Origin: Paenibacillus lactis
Lineage (GTDB): Bacteria > Bacillota > Bacilli > Paenibacillales > Paenibacillaceae
Direction: 5' to 3'
Length of the DNA: 64,000 nucleotides
Assembly: GCF_017873605.1 (NCBI RefSeq)
Contig: NZ_JAGGKI010000010.1
Span: 124,001-188,000, forward strand
Part shown: positions 1 through 6,576 of the stretch, piece by piece
How the letters are laid out: every line of letters starts with the position of its first letter
How positions within the stretch are numbered: position 1 is the first letter of the stretch
The notes under the pieces: model-generated
Databases searched by the model: none
The model's input: the letters and a program-made list of their open reading frames with translations, nothing else
What the model was told of the DNA's origin: nothing
Made by a program: the position numbers and the translations under genes

Positions 1-9
1 AATCATACG

Positions 10-35
10 AAAAAGCCATCCCATCTGGGATGGCC
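10..35 (-). terminator. Rho-independent terminator of dps
   Basis: A 9-bp perfect stem (GCCATCCCA / TGGGATGGC) with a 2-nt loop lies at 15-34. It is followed on the minus strand by a run of five T (10-14). It sits about 55 bp downstream of the dps stop codon and is oriented to end that transcript. Confidence 0.8.
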
Positions 36-89
36 ATTTTACGATGTTTTTCGAAATGTAATGAACATCAAGCAACCTGTATACGCCGC

Positions 90-581
90 TTATTTGCCCA
101 AAAATGCGTTCAACATCCAGGCATGCTTCTGAATATCGGTCATCATGCCCGTGAACAAGTCGGCTGTCGCATCGTCACCTGCTGCATCGGCTGCCGCGAT
201 CCCCTGCTTAAGCTCGGCTGCGATCGTTTCATAATCGGCGATAAGCTGGCTCACCATCTCTTCAGCGCTGTTCTCACCGTTCGCTTCTTGAAGCGTCGTC
301 AGCTGCAGATACTGGGTCATGCTTGCTGCCGGTTTGCCACCGATGGCCAGCAGCCGCTCAGCCAGCTCGTCCACGTAATCGGCTGCCGCGTTATACAGCT
401 CCTCAAACTTCTCATGCAGCACGTAAAACTGTGGCCCTTTCACATACCAGTGGTAATGGTGCAGCTTTACGCCCAGCAGGCTCCAGTTCGCAACTTGGAG
501 ATTAAGGATGCTGTGGAGCTCGTTTTCACCCTGCAGGTTTTGAGTCAAATTTACATTCGCGTTCGTATTTGTATTCATCAT
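90..581 (-). CDS. dps: Dps-family ferritin-like DNA-binding/iron-storage protein
   Basis: This is a 163-residue protein of the Dps branch of the ferritin superfamily. Known members form dodecamers that oxidise and store Fe(II) with peroxide and protect DNA. The diagnostic ferroxidase region is visible near residues 38-65: LHHYHWYVKGPQFYVLHEKF followed by EELYNAAADYVDELAERLLAIGG, with the His, Asp and Glu ligands in their usual spacing. The C-terminal helix ends in KHAWMLNAFLGK, as in many Bacillota Dps proteins. The Asn/Thr-rich N-terminus (residues 1-12) is short and lacks the Lys-rich DNA-binding tail of E. coli Dps. The start at 581 has AAAGGAGA 8 nt upstream; a second Met codon follows immediately. 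A promoter with a PerR-type palindrome lies upstream, so peroxide induction is likely. The gene appears monocistronic. Confidence 0.95.
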   Translation of the reverse strand: MMNTNTNANVNLTQNLQGENELHSILNLQVANWSLLGVKLHHYHWYVKGPQFYVLHEKFEELYNAAADYVDELAERLLAIGGKPAASMTQYLQLTTLQEANGENSAEEMVSQLIADYETIAAELKQGIAAADAAGDDATADLFTGMMTDIQKHAWMLNAFLGK

Positions 582-609
582 CTATATCGTCTCCTTTAGT
601 TGATATTGT

Positions 610-628
610 ATTTAGACTTATTCTAAAT
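610..628. promoter_or_regulatory. PerR/Fur-type operator upstream of dps
   Basis: The 19-bp palindrome ATTTAGACTTATTCTAAAT contains a 7-1-7 core, TTAGACTTATTCTAA at 612-626. The core differs from the PerR-box form TTAGAATNATTCTAA at one position. It sits just downstream of the dps -10 element, around the expected transcription start, a typical place for peroxide-responsive repression. Sequence alone does not separate PerR from Fur, but the target gene favours PerR. Confidence 0.7.
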
Positions 629-638
629 CCTTGTCTTT

Positions 639-667
639 ATAATATCAGATTTTCATCTTATTTGCAA
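639..667 (-). promoter_or_regulatory. SigA-type promoter of dps
   Basis: Read on the minus strand, a -35 TTGCAA (662-667) and a -10 TATTAT (639-644) are separated by 17 bp. The PerR-type palindrome begins about 10 bp downstream, and the dps start codon is about 60 bp further on. Confidence 0.65.
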
Positions 668-824
668 AGCAATTCACGATTTCTTAGATGAAGATAGGAT
701 GAAGATTTTTCTCTGTTTTTATACCCTATCATAAGTGCTCCTTGCCGAGCCGGCTGTGAATTGAATCATGTTGTTCTTCAGGTGATGGGTGCTGAGAGCG
801 GTTTATCCATAAAAATCTATTAAT

Positions 825-839
825 TTGTAAACGTTTACT
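825..839. promoter_or_regulatory. cre-like (CcpA/LacI-family) operator
   Basis: TTGTAAACGTTTACT matches the cre consensus WTGNAANCGNWNNCW at every defined position and contains the perfect 12-bp palindrome GTAAACGTTTAC. It lies about 70 bp before the GNAT gene start. The same form is bound by several LacI-family repressors, so CcpA control is likely but not certain. Confidence 0.55.
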
Positions 840-906
840 GGAAATCCCGCGGTCTGTCACCTTATACTGGTGTTAAGTGACAACCATAGGGAGGCGAAAT
901 ACCCCA

Positions 907-2016
907 GTGCATATTTCTATCATGAATTCCGATCAACTGACCCAAGCGATTGAATTATCCGATCGTATTTTTCTTAAGCAGCCCGAGCAGCCCTCCATGG
1001 GCGTATCCTTCCCGCTTATCTTCTCTCCGGGTATCAGCCATTCATACGGAGCATGGGATCAAGAGAAGCTTGTCTCGTTCATGGGATTTGTCCCGTTTAT
1101 GATGAAGATCCGTGGAGCACGGCTGAACGTATTCTCGATCGGATCCGTATGTACGGACCCAGACTATCGGGGACAGCGGCTTGCCGGTTCGCTGCTTCAA
1201 GCATGCATCAAGCATGGGGAAGCTTCGGGCGCATCCCTGATCTTCATCTCCGGAGGGAGATCCCTGTACACCCGTGCCGGCAGCCGTTTGTTCGGCCGGG
1301 CCCAGCGCTTTCAGGTGACCCCTTCCATGGTCGAGCCCCTTCGGTCCTCCACCGCAAAGCAGGTTCAGATCCGGGCCATGAAGCCGGAGGATCTGTTGCA
1401 AGTCCACGCGCTTATGGAAGATCGGGAAGCCGGGTATATGTCGACGCCTACCGAGCTTGGCAAGCTGCTTGACGCAAGCGCCTATTCCAACGTGATCCGG
1501 CTTGAGCAGCAAGTGCTTGTCGCCGAGCAGAACGGGGAATTGTCGGCATTCGCAATCATTGCCGTGCCCGGAACCGTGATGACGCCTTCCCGCGCATCCA
1601 CGCTTGTGGAATGGGGCGGCAGCCCGGAAGCCGCCGCGCTGGTCATTGCTGAAGCAATCGCCGGCTTTAACCTGCCGGAGCTGATCATTCCACTGGCCTG
1701 GCAGGACCGAGAGCTCGCCGCGCTGCTTCAATCCGCCGGTGCCATGCCGGAATCGATCCAGAATGACGGGACGGTTTACCTGGTGAACGGAATCCGGCTT
1801 CTGGATCAGCTGGCTCCGCTGCTGCCGGAAGGCGCCATCCAAGCCGATGGGGAGCATGGACCTTATCGCATTACGCTCTCGGGGGAGACTGTTGTCCTGG
1901 ATGACGAAGGACTGCTGTCGCTCCTGTTCGACCCTTTGTCTCCGTACCGGATTCAAGGGACAGCAGCGTTCGACCCGATTCCGCTGCCGTATACCTCCGG
2001 GCTGCAGTATATTTAA
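907..2016 (+). CDS. GNAT-family N-acetyltransferase (Eis-like, two-domain)
   Basis: The product has about 369 residues. The N-terminal GNAT domain shows the acetyl-CoA loop VCTDPDYRGQRLAGSLLQAC (R/Q-x-x-G/A form), preceded by the beta-strand LNVFSIGSV. The length and the second, weaker acyltransferase-like half followed by a small C-terminal domain (VLDDEGLLSLLFDP) fit multi-domain Eis-type acetyltransferases. These acetylate amines on small molecules or proteins; the substrate here is unknown. The longest frame opens with GTG at 877, which has no ribosome binding site. GTG at 907 is preferred because AGGGAGG lies 12 nt upstream, inside the longer frame; ATG at 922 is another option. A cre-like operator precedes the gene. 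It stands alone, with a convergent neighbour. Confidence 0.8.
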   Translation: MHISIMNSDQLTQAIELSDRIFLKQPEQPSMGVSFPLIFSPGISHSYGAWDQEKLVSFMGFVPFMMKIRGARLNVFSIGSVCTDPDYRGQRLAGSLLQACIKHGEASGASLIFISGGRSLYTRAGSRLFGRAQRFQVTPSMVEPLRSSTAKQVQIRAMKPEDLLQVHALMEDREAGYMSTPTELGKLLDASAYSNVIRLEQQVLVAEQNGELSAFAIIAVPGTVMTPSRASTLVEWGGSPEAAALVIAEAIAGFNLPELIIPLAWQDRELAALLQSAGAMPESIQNDGTVYLVNGIRLLDQLAPLLPEGAIQADGEHGPYRITLSGETVVLDDEGLLSLLFDPLSPYRIQGTAAFDPIPLPYTSGLQYI

Positions 2017-2199
2017 ATAAGCCAACGGATACCGAATACTCATCGAACCGAATGTTCACCGAGGTTTGGCCTGATAGTAAATTTTTTATCCTAGAGATGA
2101 GCCGCTTTTCCAGATTTAATAGGCATAAAGTGATTGATGGCAAACCGTAACTGCGAAAGGAAATCCATAACGGTTACTGAAGTGGCTTGACAGCAGGAA

Positions 2200-2241
2200 G
2201 AGGGGCTGCCCCAGATCGATGATCTTGTGGGACAGCCCCTC
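2200..2241 (+). terminator. Strong hairpin between convergent genes
   Basis: GAGGGGCTG-CCCCA pairs with TGTGGG-ACAGCCCCTC around a small inner loop, followed on the plus strand by ATTTTAT. It lies 184 bp after the GNAT gene and 26 bp after the end of the minus-strand stress gene. It probably serves both; the T tract is better on the plus strand. Confidence 0.6.
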
Positions 2242-2266
2242 ATTTTATAGAGTAATATATAGTATC

Positions 2267-2944
2267 TTAAAGTCTCTTAGATGACCCTTCGCGGCCCGTG
2301 CTTACACCATCAGGTCTCACCGCGCCTCCGTCCCCGTTGCCATAGCCGTGATACAAATTCGGATCCGGAACGGCATCCTCGGTAGCCGCCGCCGCTTCCG
2401 TGCGGGAATCGATTGGGGAGCCCGTGCCGTTGTACGTTGTTCCTTGACGGTAATGATGCTCATTAAGCGCGCTGTTGCTGCGGAAGATATCATATACCTT
2501 TCCGCCGCGGCTCTCATCCGCATCCACCATGACGAGAATATGCCCTTCATCCACATAGCTTCCGTATTCCTTCGCCTGATCTTCCGGTATGCCGAGTCCG
2601 ATCAATCCTCCAACCAGCCCGCCTGCGCCTGCTCCGACGGCAGCTCCCGTAAGAGTGGCAGCGATGGGACCTGCAGCGACAATCGGGCCGATGCCCGGTA
2701 TAGCAAGCGCGCCGAGCCCGGCAAGCAGTCCGGTTACGCCGCCCAGGACGCCGCCTGTTGCTGCCCCGGACGCCAGGCCTTCCGGCGCCTTCGTCCCTGT
2801 CTCTTCCTCAATCGCCGACGTTTCACCGCGATCCTTTGCAATGACAGAGATTTCATCTGCTCTGAACCCTTGCGACTTCAGTTCCTCTATAGCGCGGGTT
2901 GCTTCCTCTTCCGAACGAAAAGCACCAACAATTTTCTGAGTCAT
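2267..2944 (-). CDS. General stress protein (17M/YflT-like domain) with glycine-rich hydrophobic segment
   Basis: The product has 225 residues. Residues 1-50 (TQKIVGAFRSEEEATRAIEE, then LKSQGFRADEISVIAKD) match the short alpha/beta domain of general stress protein 17M / YflT-type proteins. A Gly/Ala-rich hydrophobic stretch follows (about 58-122, GLASGAATGGVLGGVTGLLA and on). It resembles glycine-zipper segments and may insert in or contact the membrane. Residues 123-150 (EYGSYVDEGHILVMVDAD) are the domain's second half. The tail is low-complexity and polar. ATG at 2944 is preceded by AAGGAGG at ideal spacing. The biochemical role of the family is not known; members are often stress-induced. 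No clear SigB promoter was found. Confidence 0.75.
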   Translation of the reverse strand: MTQKIVGAFRSEEEATRAIEELKSQGFRADEISVIAKDRGETSAIEEETGTKAPEGLASGAATGGVLGGVTGLLAGLGALAIPGIGPIVAAGPIAATLTGAAVGAGAGGLVGGLIGLGIPEDQAKEYGSYVDEGHILVMVDADESRGGKVYDIFRSNSALNEHHYRQGTTYNGTGSPIDSRTEAAAATEDAVPDPNLYHGYGNGDGGAVRPDGVSTGREGSSKRL

Positions 2945-3100
2945 ATGAGTTACCTCCTTATGGTCATTTCAGTTATCGGTGTACACTTCATTCTTAAACG
3001 TCTGAGGACTTGATCAAACAACAGATCCCGGCCAAAAGGCATCGTTCCATCGATTTCCATACCGAGCGGAAGAATCTCCCCTGAATTTGAATGGTAATAT

Positions 3101-3128
3101 TTAACTATTAAGTTATTCATGCTAGAAT
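3101..3128 (+). promoter_or_regulatory. Possible SigA promoter for the isoprenoid-synthase-like/NHLP pair
   Basis: TTAACT (3101-3106), 16 bp and TAGAAT (3123-3128) lie in an AT-rich stretch about 45 bp upstream of the 3175 gene. The match is moderate. Confidence 0.4.
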
Positions 3129-3174
3129 TAAAAGTAAGTAATTCCCAATAAAATAGAAATAGGCTGGTGATTCG

Positions 3175-4128
3175 ATGAATTGGTTTAAGTCATTCGAGGA
3201 CGATCTTGCTGCCGTATTTGCGCAATGCGAAGCTCGATTGTCGGACCTGCCCCCTCCGTTGAATGAACTCGGAATTTCGTATTTGCGCGCTTTCGACGTC
3301 TTCGAGCAAGACAGCTCCAAAAACTACATCTGTTATCTACTTCCCTTCTGGATGAAAGAACTTACCACACTCCCAGCAGAAAGTTACCGCCACCTGGCAG
3401 CAGCCAACATCATCGGAATGCTCTACTATTTCATTCAAGACGACATCATGGACTCTGTTCGGGAGAGTCCATCCCCGCTCCATGTGAAACAGCATCTTGC
3501 ACTCGCGACCCTTTTATATTCGGAATTCCTTGCGATGTACCAAGCTTACTTCCCGCCTGACTCCGCATTCTGGCAATTTTTCAAAGTTTATAATCAAGAA
3601 TGGTCGGATGGCGTCATTCACGAGAGCAGCGCTGATTATTTCGTGAACGTGCCGATTGGAGTCGCCAAGAAGGCCGCTCCGGTTAAACTCGGCAGCACTG
3701 CCGTCCTCCTTCTGGCGGAACGCCCTGAGCTGATTCCTGCCGCGAATGACATGATGAACCACGTGCTGCTGACCTTGCAGATGATGGACGATTGGATGGA
3801 CTGGAAGCAGGATCTTGCAGACGGCAGCTACAACTGCCTGCTCGCCATGATTAAAGCAAGGCTAGGGCGTCCCTGGGATGCAGCGCTAACCGAAGCGGAA
3901 GCTCAAGAGGCGATTTATATCCGCAACCTCTTGAAGCCTTATGCAGCGATTGCAGCTGAGACGCATACCCGCCTGACAGAGACCAGGCTTGACGCGCCGA
4001 ATCTGATATCCTTCCATTATACGATGGTGGACGAGCTCATTTCGGATGCAAATCATATCGAAAATAGCAAGCAAACCCTGGCTTTAGGCGGTTTGAATTA
4101 TTATTTGTCTATATCAACCAAAAAATAA
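3175..4128 (+). CDS. Divergent class I isoprenoid-synthase-like protein (possible peptide prenyltransferase)
   Basis: The product has 317 residues and is mostly helical. Two Asp-rich motifs typical of the class I prenyl-synthase/terpene-synthase fold are visible: DDIMD at 89-93 and DDWMDWKQD at 205-213, about 115 residues apart. Lysines at 165, 166 and 171 sit where trans-prenyltransferases carry a diphosphate-binding Lys. It is too divergent for a housekeeping farnesyl or heptaprenyl diphosphate synthase: the first motif lacks the usual surrounding residues. ComQ, the enzyme that prenylates Trp in the ComX pheromone, belongs to this fold and has similar size. The next gene, 71 bp downstream on the same strand, encodes an NHLP-type peptide ending in Trp, so a peptide substrate is a reasonable inference. 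The start has only a GGTGAT element next to it. A terpene cyclase or a degenerate synthase remains possible. Confidence 0.7.
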   Translation: MNWFKSFEDDLAAVFAQCEARLSDLPPPLNELGISYLRAFDVFEQDSSKNYICYLLPFWMKELTTLPAESYRHLAAANIIGMLYYFIQDDIMDSVRESPSPLHVKQHLALATLLYSEFLAMYQAYFPPDSAFWQFFKVYNQEWSDGVIHESSADYFVNVPIGVAKKAAPVKLGSTAVLLLAERPELIPAANDMMNHVLLTLQMMDDWMDWKQDLADGSYNCLLAMIKARLGRPWDAALTEAEAQEAIYIRNLLKPYAAIAAETHTRLTETRLDAPNLISFHYTMVDELISDANHIENSKQTLALGGLNYYLSISTKK

Positions 4129-4199
4129 TAGATTTTAAATTTATTCCATGGTATCCTTAAAGAGTAAATTATAACCATTTATTTGAAAGGGTGATTCTA

Positions 4200-4439
4200 A
4201 TGACAACAGAAGCCATCTTTCAAACACAACTGATTCAAAAAGCATGGGAGGATCCTAGCTTTAAAGCAAAGCTGGTCAGCGATCCGAAATCAGCGATCAA
4301 GGAAGTACTTGGCGTGCGAATCCCCGACCACATTGAAGTAAGAACGCTCGAAGAGCAGCCCAATGAGCTGTACCTGGTCATCCCTCCGAATCCGGCAGGC
4401 GTGATCAAGTCCGAAGCCAAAGAAAGAGCCATCTGGTAA
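4200..4439 (+). CDS. NHLP-type (nitrile-hydratase-like leader) RiPP precursor peptide
   Basis: The product has 79 residues. Residues 8-62 read as the NHLP leader family, which resembles the nitrile hydratase alpha subunit: QLIQKAWEDPSFKAKLVSDP, SAIKEVLGVRIPDHIEVRTL, then ELYLVIPPNP. In that family the leader guides modifying enzymes and the variable tail is the product. Here the tail is only about 14 residues (66-79, AGVIKSEAKERAIW), with two Lys and a C-terminal Trp, and no Cys, Ser/Thr-rich core or Gly-Gly site. ATG at 4200 is chosen because GAAAGG lies 9 nt upstream; an in-frame GTG at 4191 overlaps that site. No transporter, peptidase, lanthipeptide synthetase or radical-SAM gene is adjacent. 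The only plausible partner is the isoprenoid-synthase-like gene upstream. It could instead be a small NHLP protein with no peptide product. Confidence 0.75.
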   Translation: MTTEAIFQTQLIQKAWEDPSFKAKLVSDPKSAIKEVLGVRIPDHIEVRTLEEQPNELYLVIPPNPAGVIKSEAKERAIW

Positions 4440-4535
4440 AGACTACATAACAGCCCGGGATTTACTCATACATGGAAGAACACGAAGCAAAGAGTGGGGA
4501 CTGGAAGCCTTCCGCCAAGTCCGCAGCCTACGATT

Positions 4536-6425
4536 TTATTCGTAAGCTGCGGGCAGCGTGATAACGGCATCCGTCCCCACTCCTTTTTTACTTGTAAATT
4601 GAATGCTGCCATCCATGGCCTCGATAATTCGAAACGTGACCATAAGCCCGAGTCCCGTCCCCTTCGTCTTGTTGGAGAAGTACGGCTCGCCTAACCGGGC
4701 CAGCACATCCTCCCCCATTCCTTCGCCGTTATCCACGACGTGTATGTATACCCGCCCCTGCTTCTGATAGCAGCGGATCTGGATGACCCCCTCCTCTTGC
4801 AAAGCTTCAATGCTGTTCTTGATAATGTTAATGAACGCCTGCTTGAACTTGGAGGAATTGCCGCGTACGGCAAGGTCCTCTGGAATGTCCACGGTGATCT
4901 TTCCGCCATGCAGATGCGCTAGCGGTGCAAGAATCCCCTCGATATGCTTGAATTCGTCGGAGATCTGAAGCACGGTGTCCTTGCCGAACTCCGGCTTGGC
5001 AAAGGTCAGGAAGTCCGTAATAATGCCCGACGCCCGATCCAGCTCCACCAGCGCCAAATCCAGATACTCGCGTTCAGCCGCCTTGGCCTTGCCCATGAGC
5101 AGCTGTAGAAATCCTCGTGTTACTTGAAGCGGGTTGCGGACTTCATGGGCTACCGAGGCTGCAAGCTCGCTGATGATCTCCATCTTCTCGGAGCGCTGCA
5201 GCTCATTGTTGAACATCTCCAGCTCCTTGGAGTATTGGAGAATCCGTTCATGATTTTTGGCAAAATGGCGCCCCAGAATGACAATGAGCGATACGATAAA
5301 GACGACAACGCCCCATTTCCATAAAAACAGATTATAGCTTCCCCGGCTGAGGAAAAACTGCAGCAGCTCGCCCAATCCGATAACGGCAAACGCGGCAAAG
5401 CCTGCATTGAAAATGACGGCATCCCTGTTTCCTTTGATGGCAAAATACATCGAGCTTCCGATCAGCAGCGTGAATTGCAGGATCATAACAACGCCGAGCA
5501 CCTGCACGGAAAAGAAGTAGTACAGCCCAAACCACTGGTTTGCGGCCAGTTGATTGGCGATCAGGAACAGAATACAAAACAAGGAGTAAAACACTTGGAA
5601 ATTGCGCAGTTTGTGAAGCATGCCCTTCCAGCCATGACCGAATATTTTTTCGAAAAACAGGCTGAACGAAGGCAGAAGGACGAGTAATGAAATATCATAC
5701 ATGTGTGTAAAGATGTTTCCGTATTCTTCAAAAACGGTGTAAAGGAAAGGGGAGTAAGTAAACACCAGGATGCCGACAGATAGGATGGTAAAGGCCAAAG
5801 AAAGGACGGCGACCAGATATTTATTGTTCAAAAAGACAGCACATATGAGCATCACGAAGGCAATGAATAAGAAGGCGCTGCCTAAAATGATATCGCCCAG
5901 ATTCGATCGGACAAACCGGTTCAGAAGCTCGTGGTATGGGCCGATCACGATTTTTCCGTCGACCATAATATGATCTCTTGCCGTTTCCAGCCATACATAC
6001 AGGTCCTGGCCGGATAAATCCTCATGCAGCGGGAGCAAGATATGGTTCAGCTCATAATTGTAGGTTCTCGCGGATTCATAGATTTTCCGTTCGCCGGCAA
6101 ACACCGCTACCTGCTGTCCGTGAAGCTTGTCTATTAGTATGCCTTGCGAGGAGGAGGAGATATCCGGAAGTTTCATATGAATCCATGCCGACGTCTTGCT
6201 CTGCGGCTTCGAGTGTTCGGAAATCCGGGCGGAGCCTTCCACCCAAATCTCTCCCTCTGGCGGCGCACGATCCGGCACTTCCCCTGCATCCGACCATAGA
6301 ATTCGCCACTCCTTAATCACAGCTGACGCTGGCGCACTGGCAGCGCCGGAGGATAACCCCGGAATGCCGAGGGTAATACCAATTGTGATGATCAGGGACA
6401 TACCGATTCTCCATCCAGATCTCAT
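4536..6425 (-). CDS. 7TM (7TMR-DISM-like) sensor histidine kinase, paralogue 1
   Basis: The product has 629 residues: a signal segment (about 8-30), an extracytoplasmic jelly-roll-like domain (about 35-165) resembling 7TMR-DISM ligand domains, seven hydrophobic segments (about 175-385), a HisKA domain with phospho-His H427 in ASVAHEVRNPLQ, and a HATPase with N537 (IIKNSIEAL), DNGEGM at 565-570 and GTGLGL at 589-594. The kinase core resembles orphan sporulation kinases that feed Spo0F. No response regulator is adjacent, which fits that type. GAGGTG precedes the start by 5 nt. It shares strong identity and exact register with the kinase encoded at 6577-8487, so the two arose by tandem duplication. 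It is convergent with the NHLP peptide gene. A stem overlaps its stop codon (4520-4551). The ligand is unknown; sugar, peptide or lipid are all possible. Confidence 0.85.
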   Translation of the reverse strand: MRSGWRIGMSLIITIGITLGIPGLSSGAASAPASAVIKEWRILWSDAGEVPDRAPPEGEIWVEGSARISEHSKPQSKTSAWIHMKLPDISSSSQGILIDKLHGQQVAVFAGERKIYESARTYNYELNHILLPLHEDLSGQDLYVWLETARDHIMVDGKIVIGPYHELLNRFVRSNLGDIILGSAFLFIAFVMLICAVFLNNKYLVAVLSLAFTILSVGILVFTYSPFLYTVFEEYGNIFTHMYDISLLVLLPSFSLFFEKIFGHGWKGMLHKLRNFQVFYSLFCILFLIANQLAANQWFGLYYFFSVQVLGVVMILQFTLLIGSSMYFAIKGNRDAVIFNAGFAAFAVIGLGELLQFFLSRGSYNLFLWKWGVVVFIVSLIVILGRHFAKNHERILQYSKELEMFNNELQRSEKMEIISELAASVAHEVRNPLQVTRGFLQLLMGKAKAAEREYLDLALVELDRASGIITDFLTFAKPEFGKDTVLQISDEFKHIEGILAPLAHLHGGKITVDIPEDLAVRGNSSKFKQAFINIIKNSIEALQEEGVIQIRCYQKQGRVYIHVVDNGEGMGEDVLARLGEPYFSNKTKGTGLGLMVTFRIIEAMDGSIQFTSKKGVGTDAVITLPAAYE

Positions 6426-6448
6426 GCACGCACCTCAAACATTATAAT

Positions 6449-6469
6449 GAATACCTCCTAAAAGTATTC
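6449..6469. promoter_or_regulatory. Inverted repeat upstream of kinase 1
   Basis: GAATAC and GTATTC form a perfect 6-bp inverted repeat with a 9-bp centre, about 25-45 bp upstream of the kinase start. A TATAAT-like element (6441-6447) abuts it. The size and placement suit an operator. No cognate regulator is identified. Confidence 0.35.
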
Positions 6470-6542
6470 GATGCGTTAAAACATTCCCCCTTCTAAAATT
6501 CATAATTATGAAAAATTTTTCTATTCTTTTGCTAAAATAACA

Positions 6543-6565
6543 GGAGATACCGATCCGGTATCTCC
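6543..6565 (-). terminator. Rho-independent terminator of kinase 2
   Basis: GGAGATACC and GGTATCTCC form a perfect 9-bp stem around a 5-nt loop, 12 bp after the kinase 2 stop. TGTTATTTTA follows on the minus strand. It separates kinase 2 from the downstream paralogue. Confidence 0.75.
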
Positions 6566-6576
6566 TAAAAACGCGT

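Noticed and set aside
907-4439. Selidamide-type RiPP locus using the GNAT gene as the fatty-acylating enzyme for the NHLP peptide
   Set aside because: Known selidamide enzymes are GNATs next to NHLP precursors, but this GNAT is two-domain and Eis-like, and a divergently transcribed stress gene with its own terminator separates it from the peptide.
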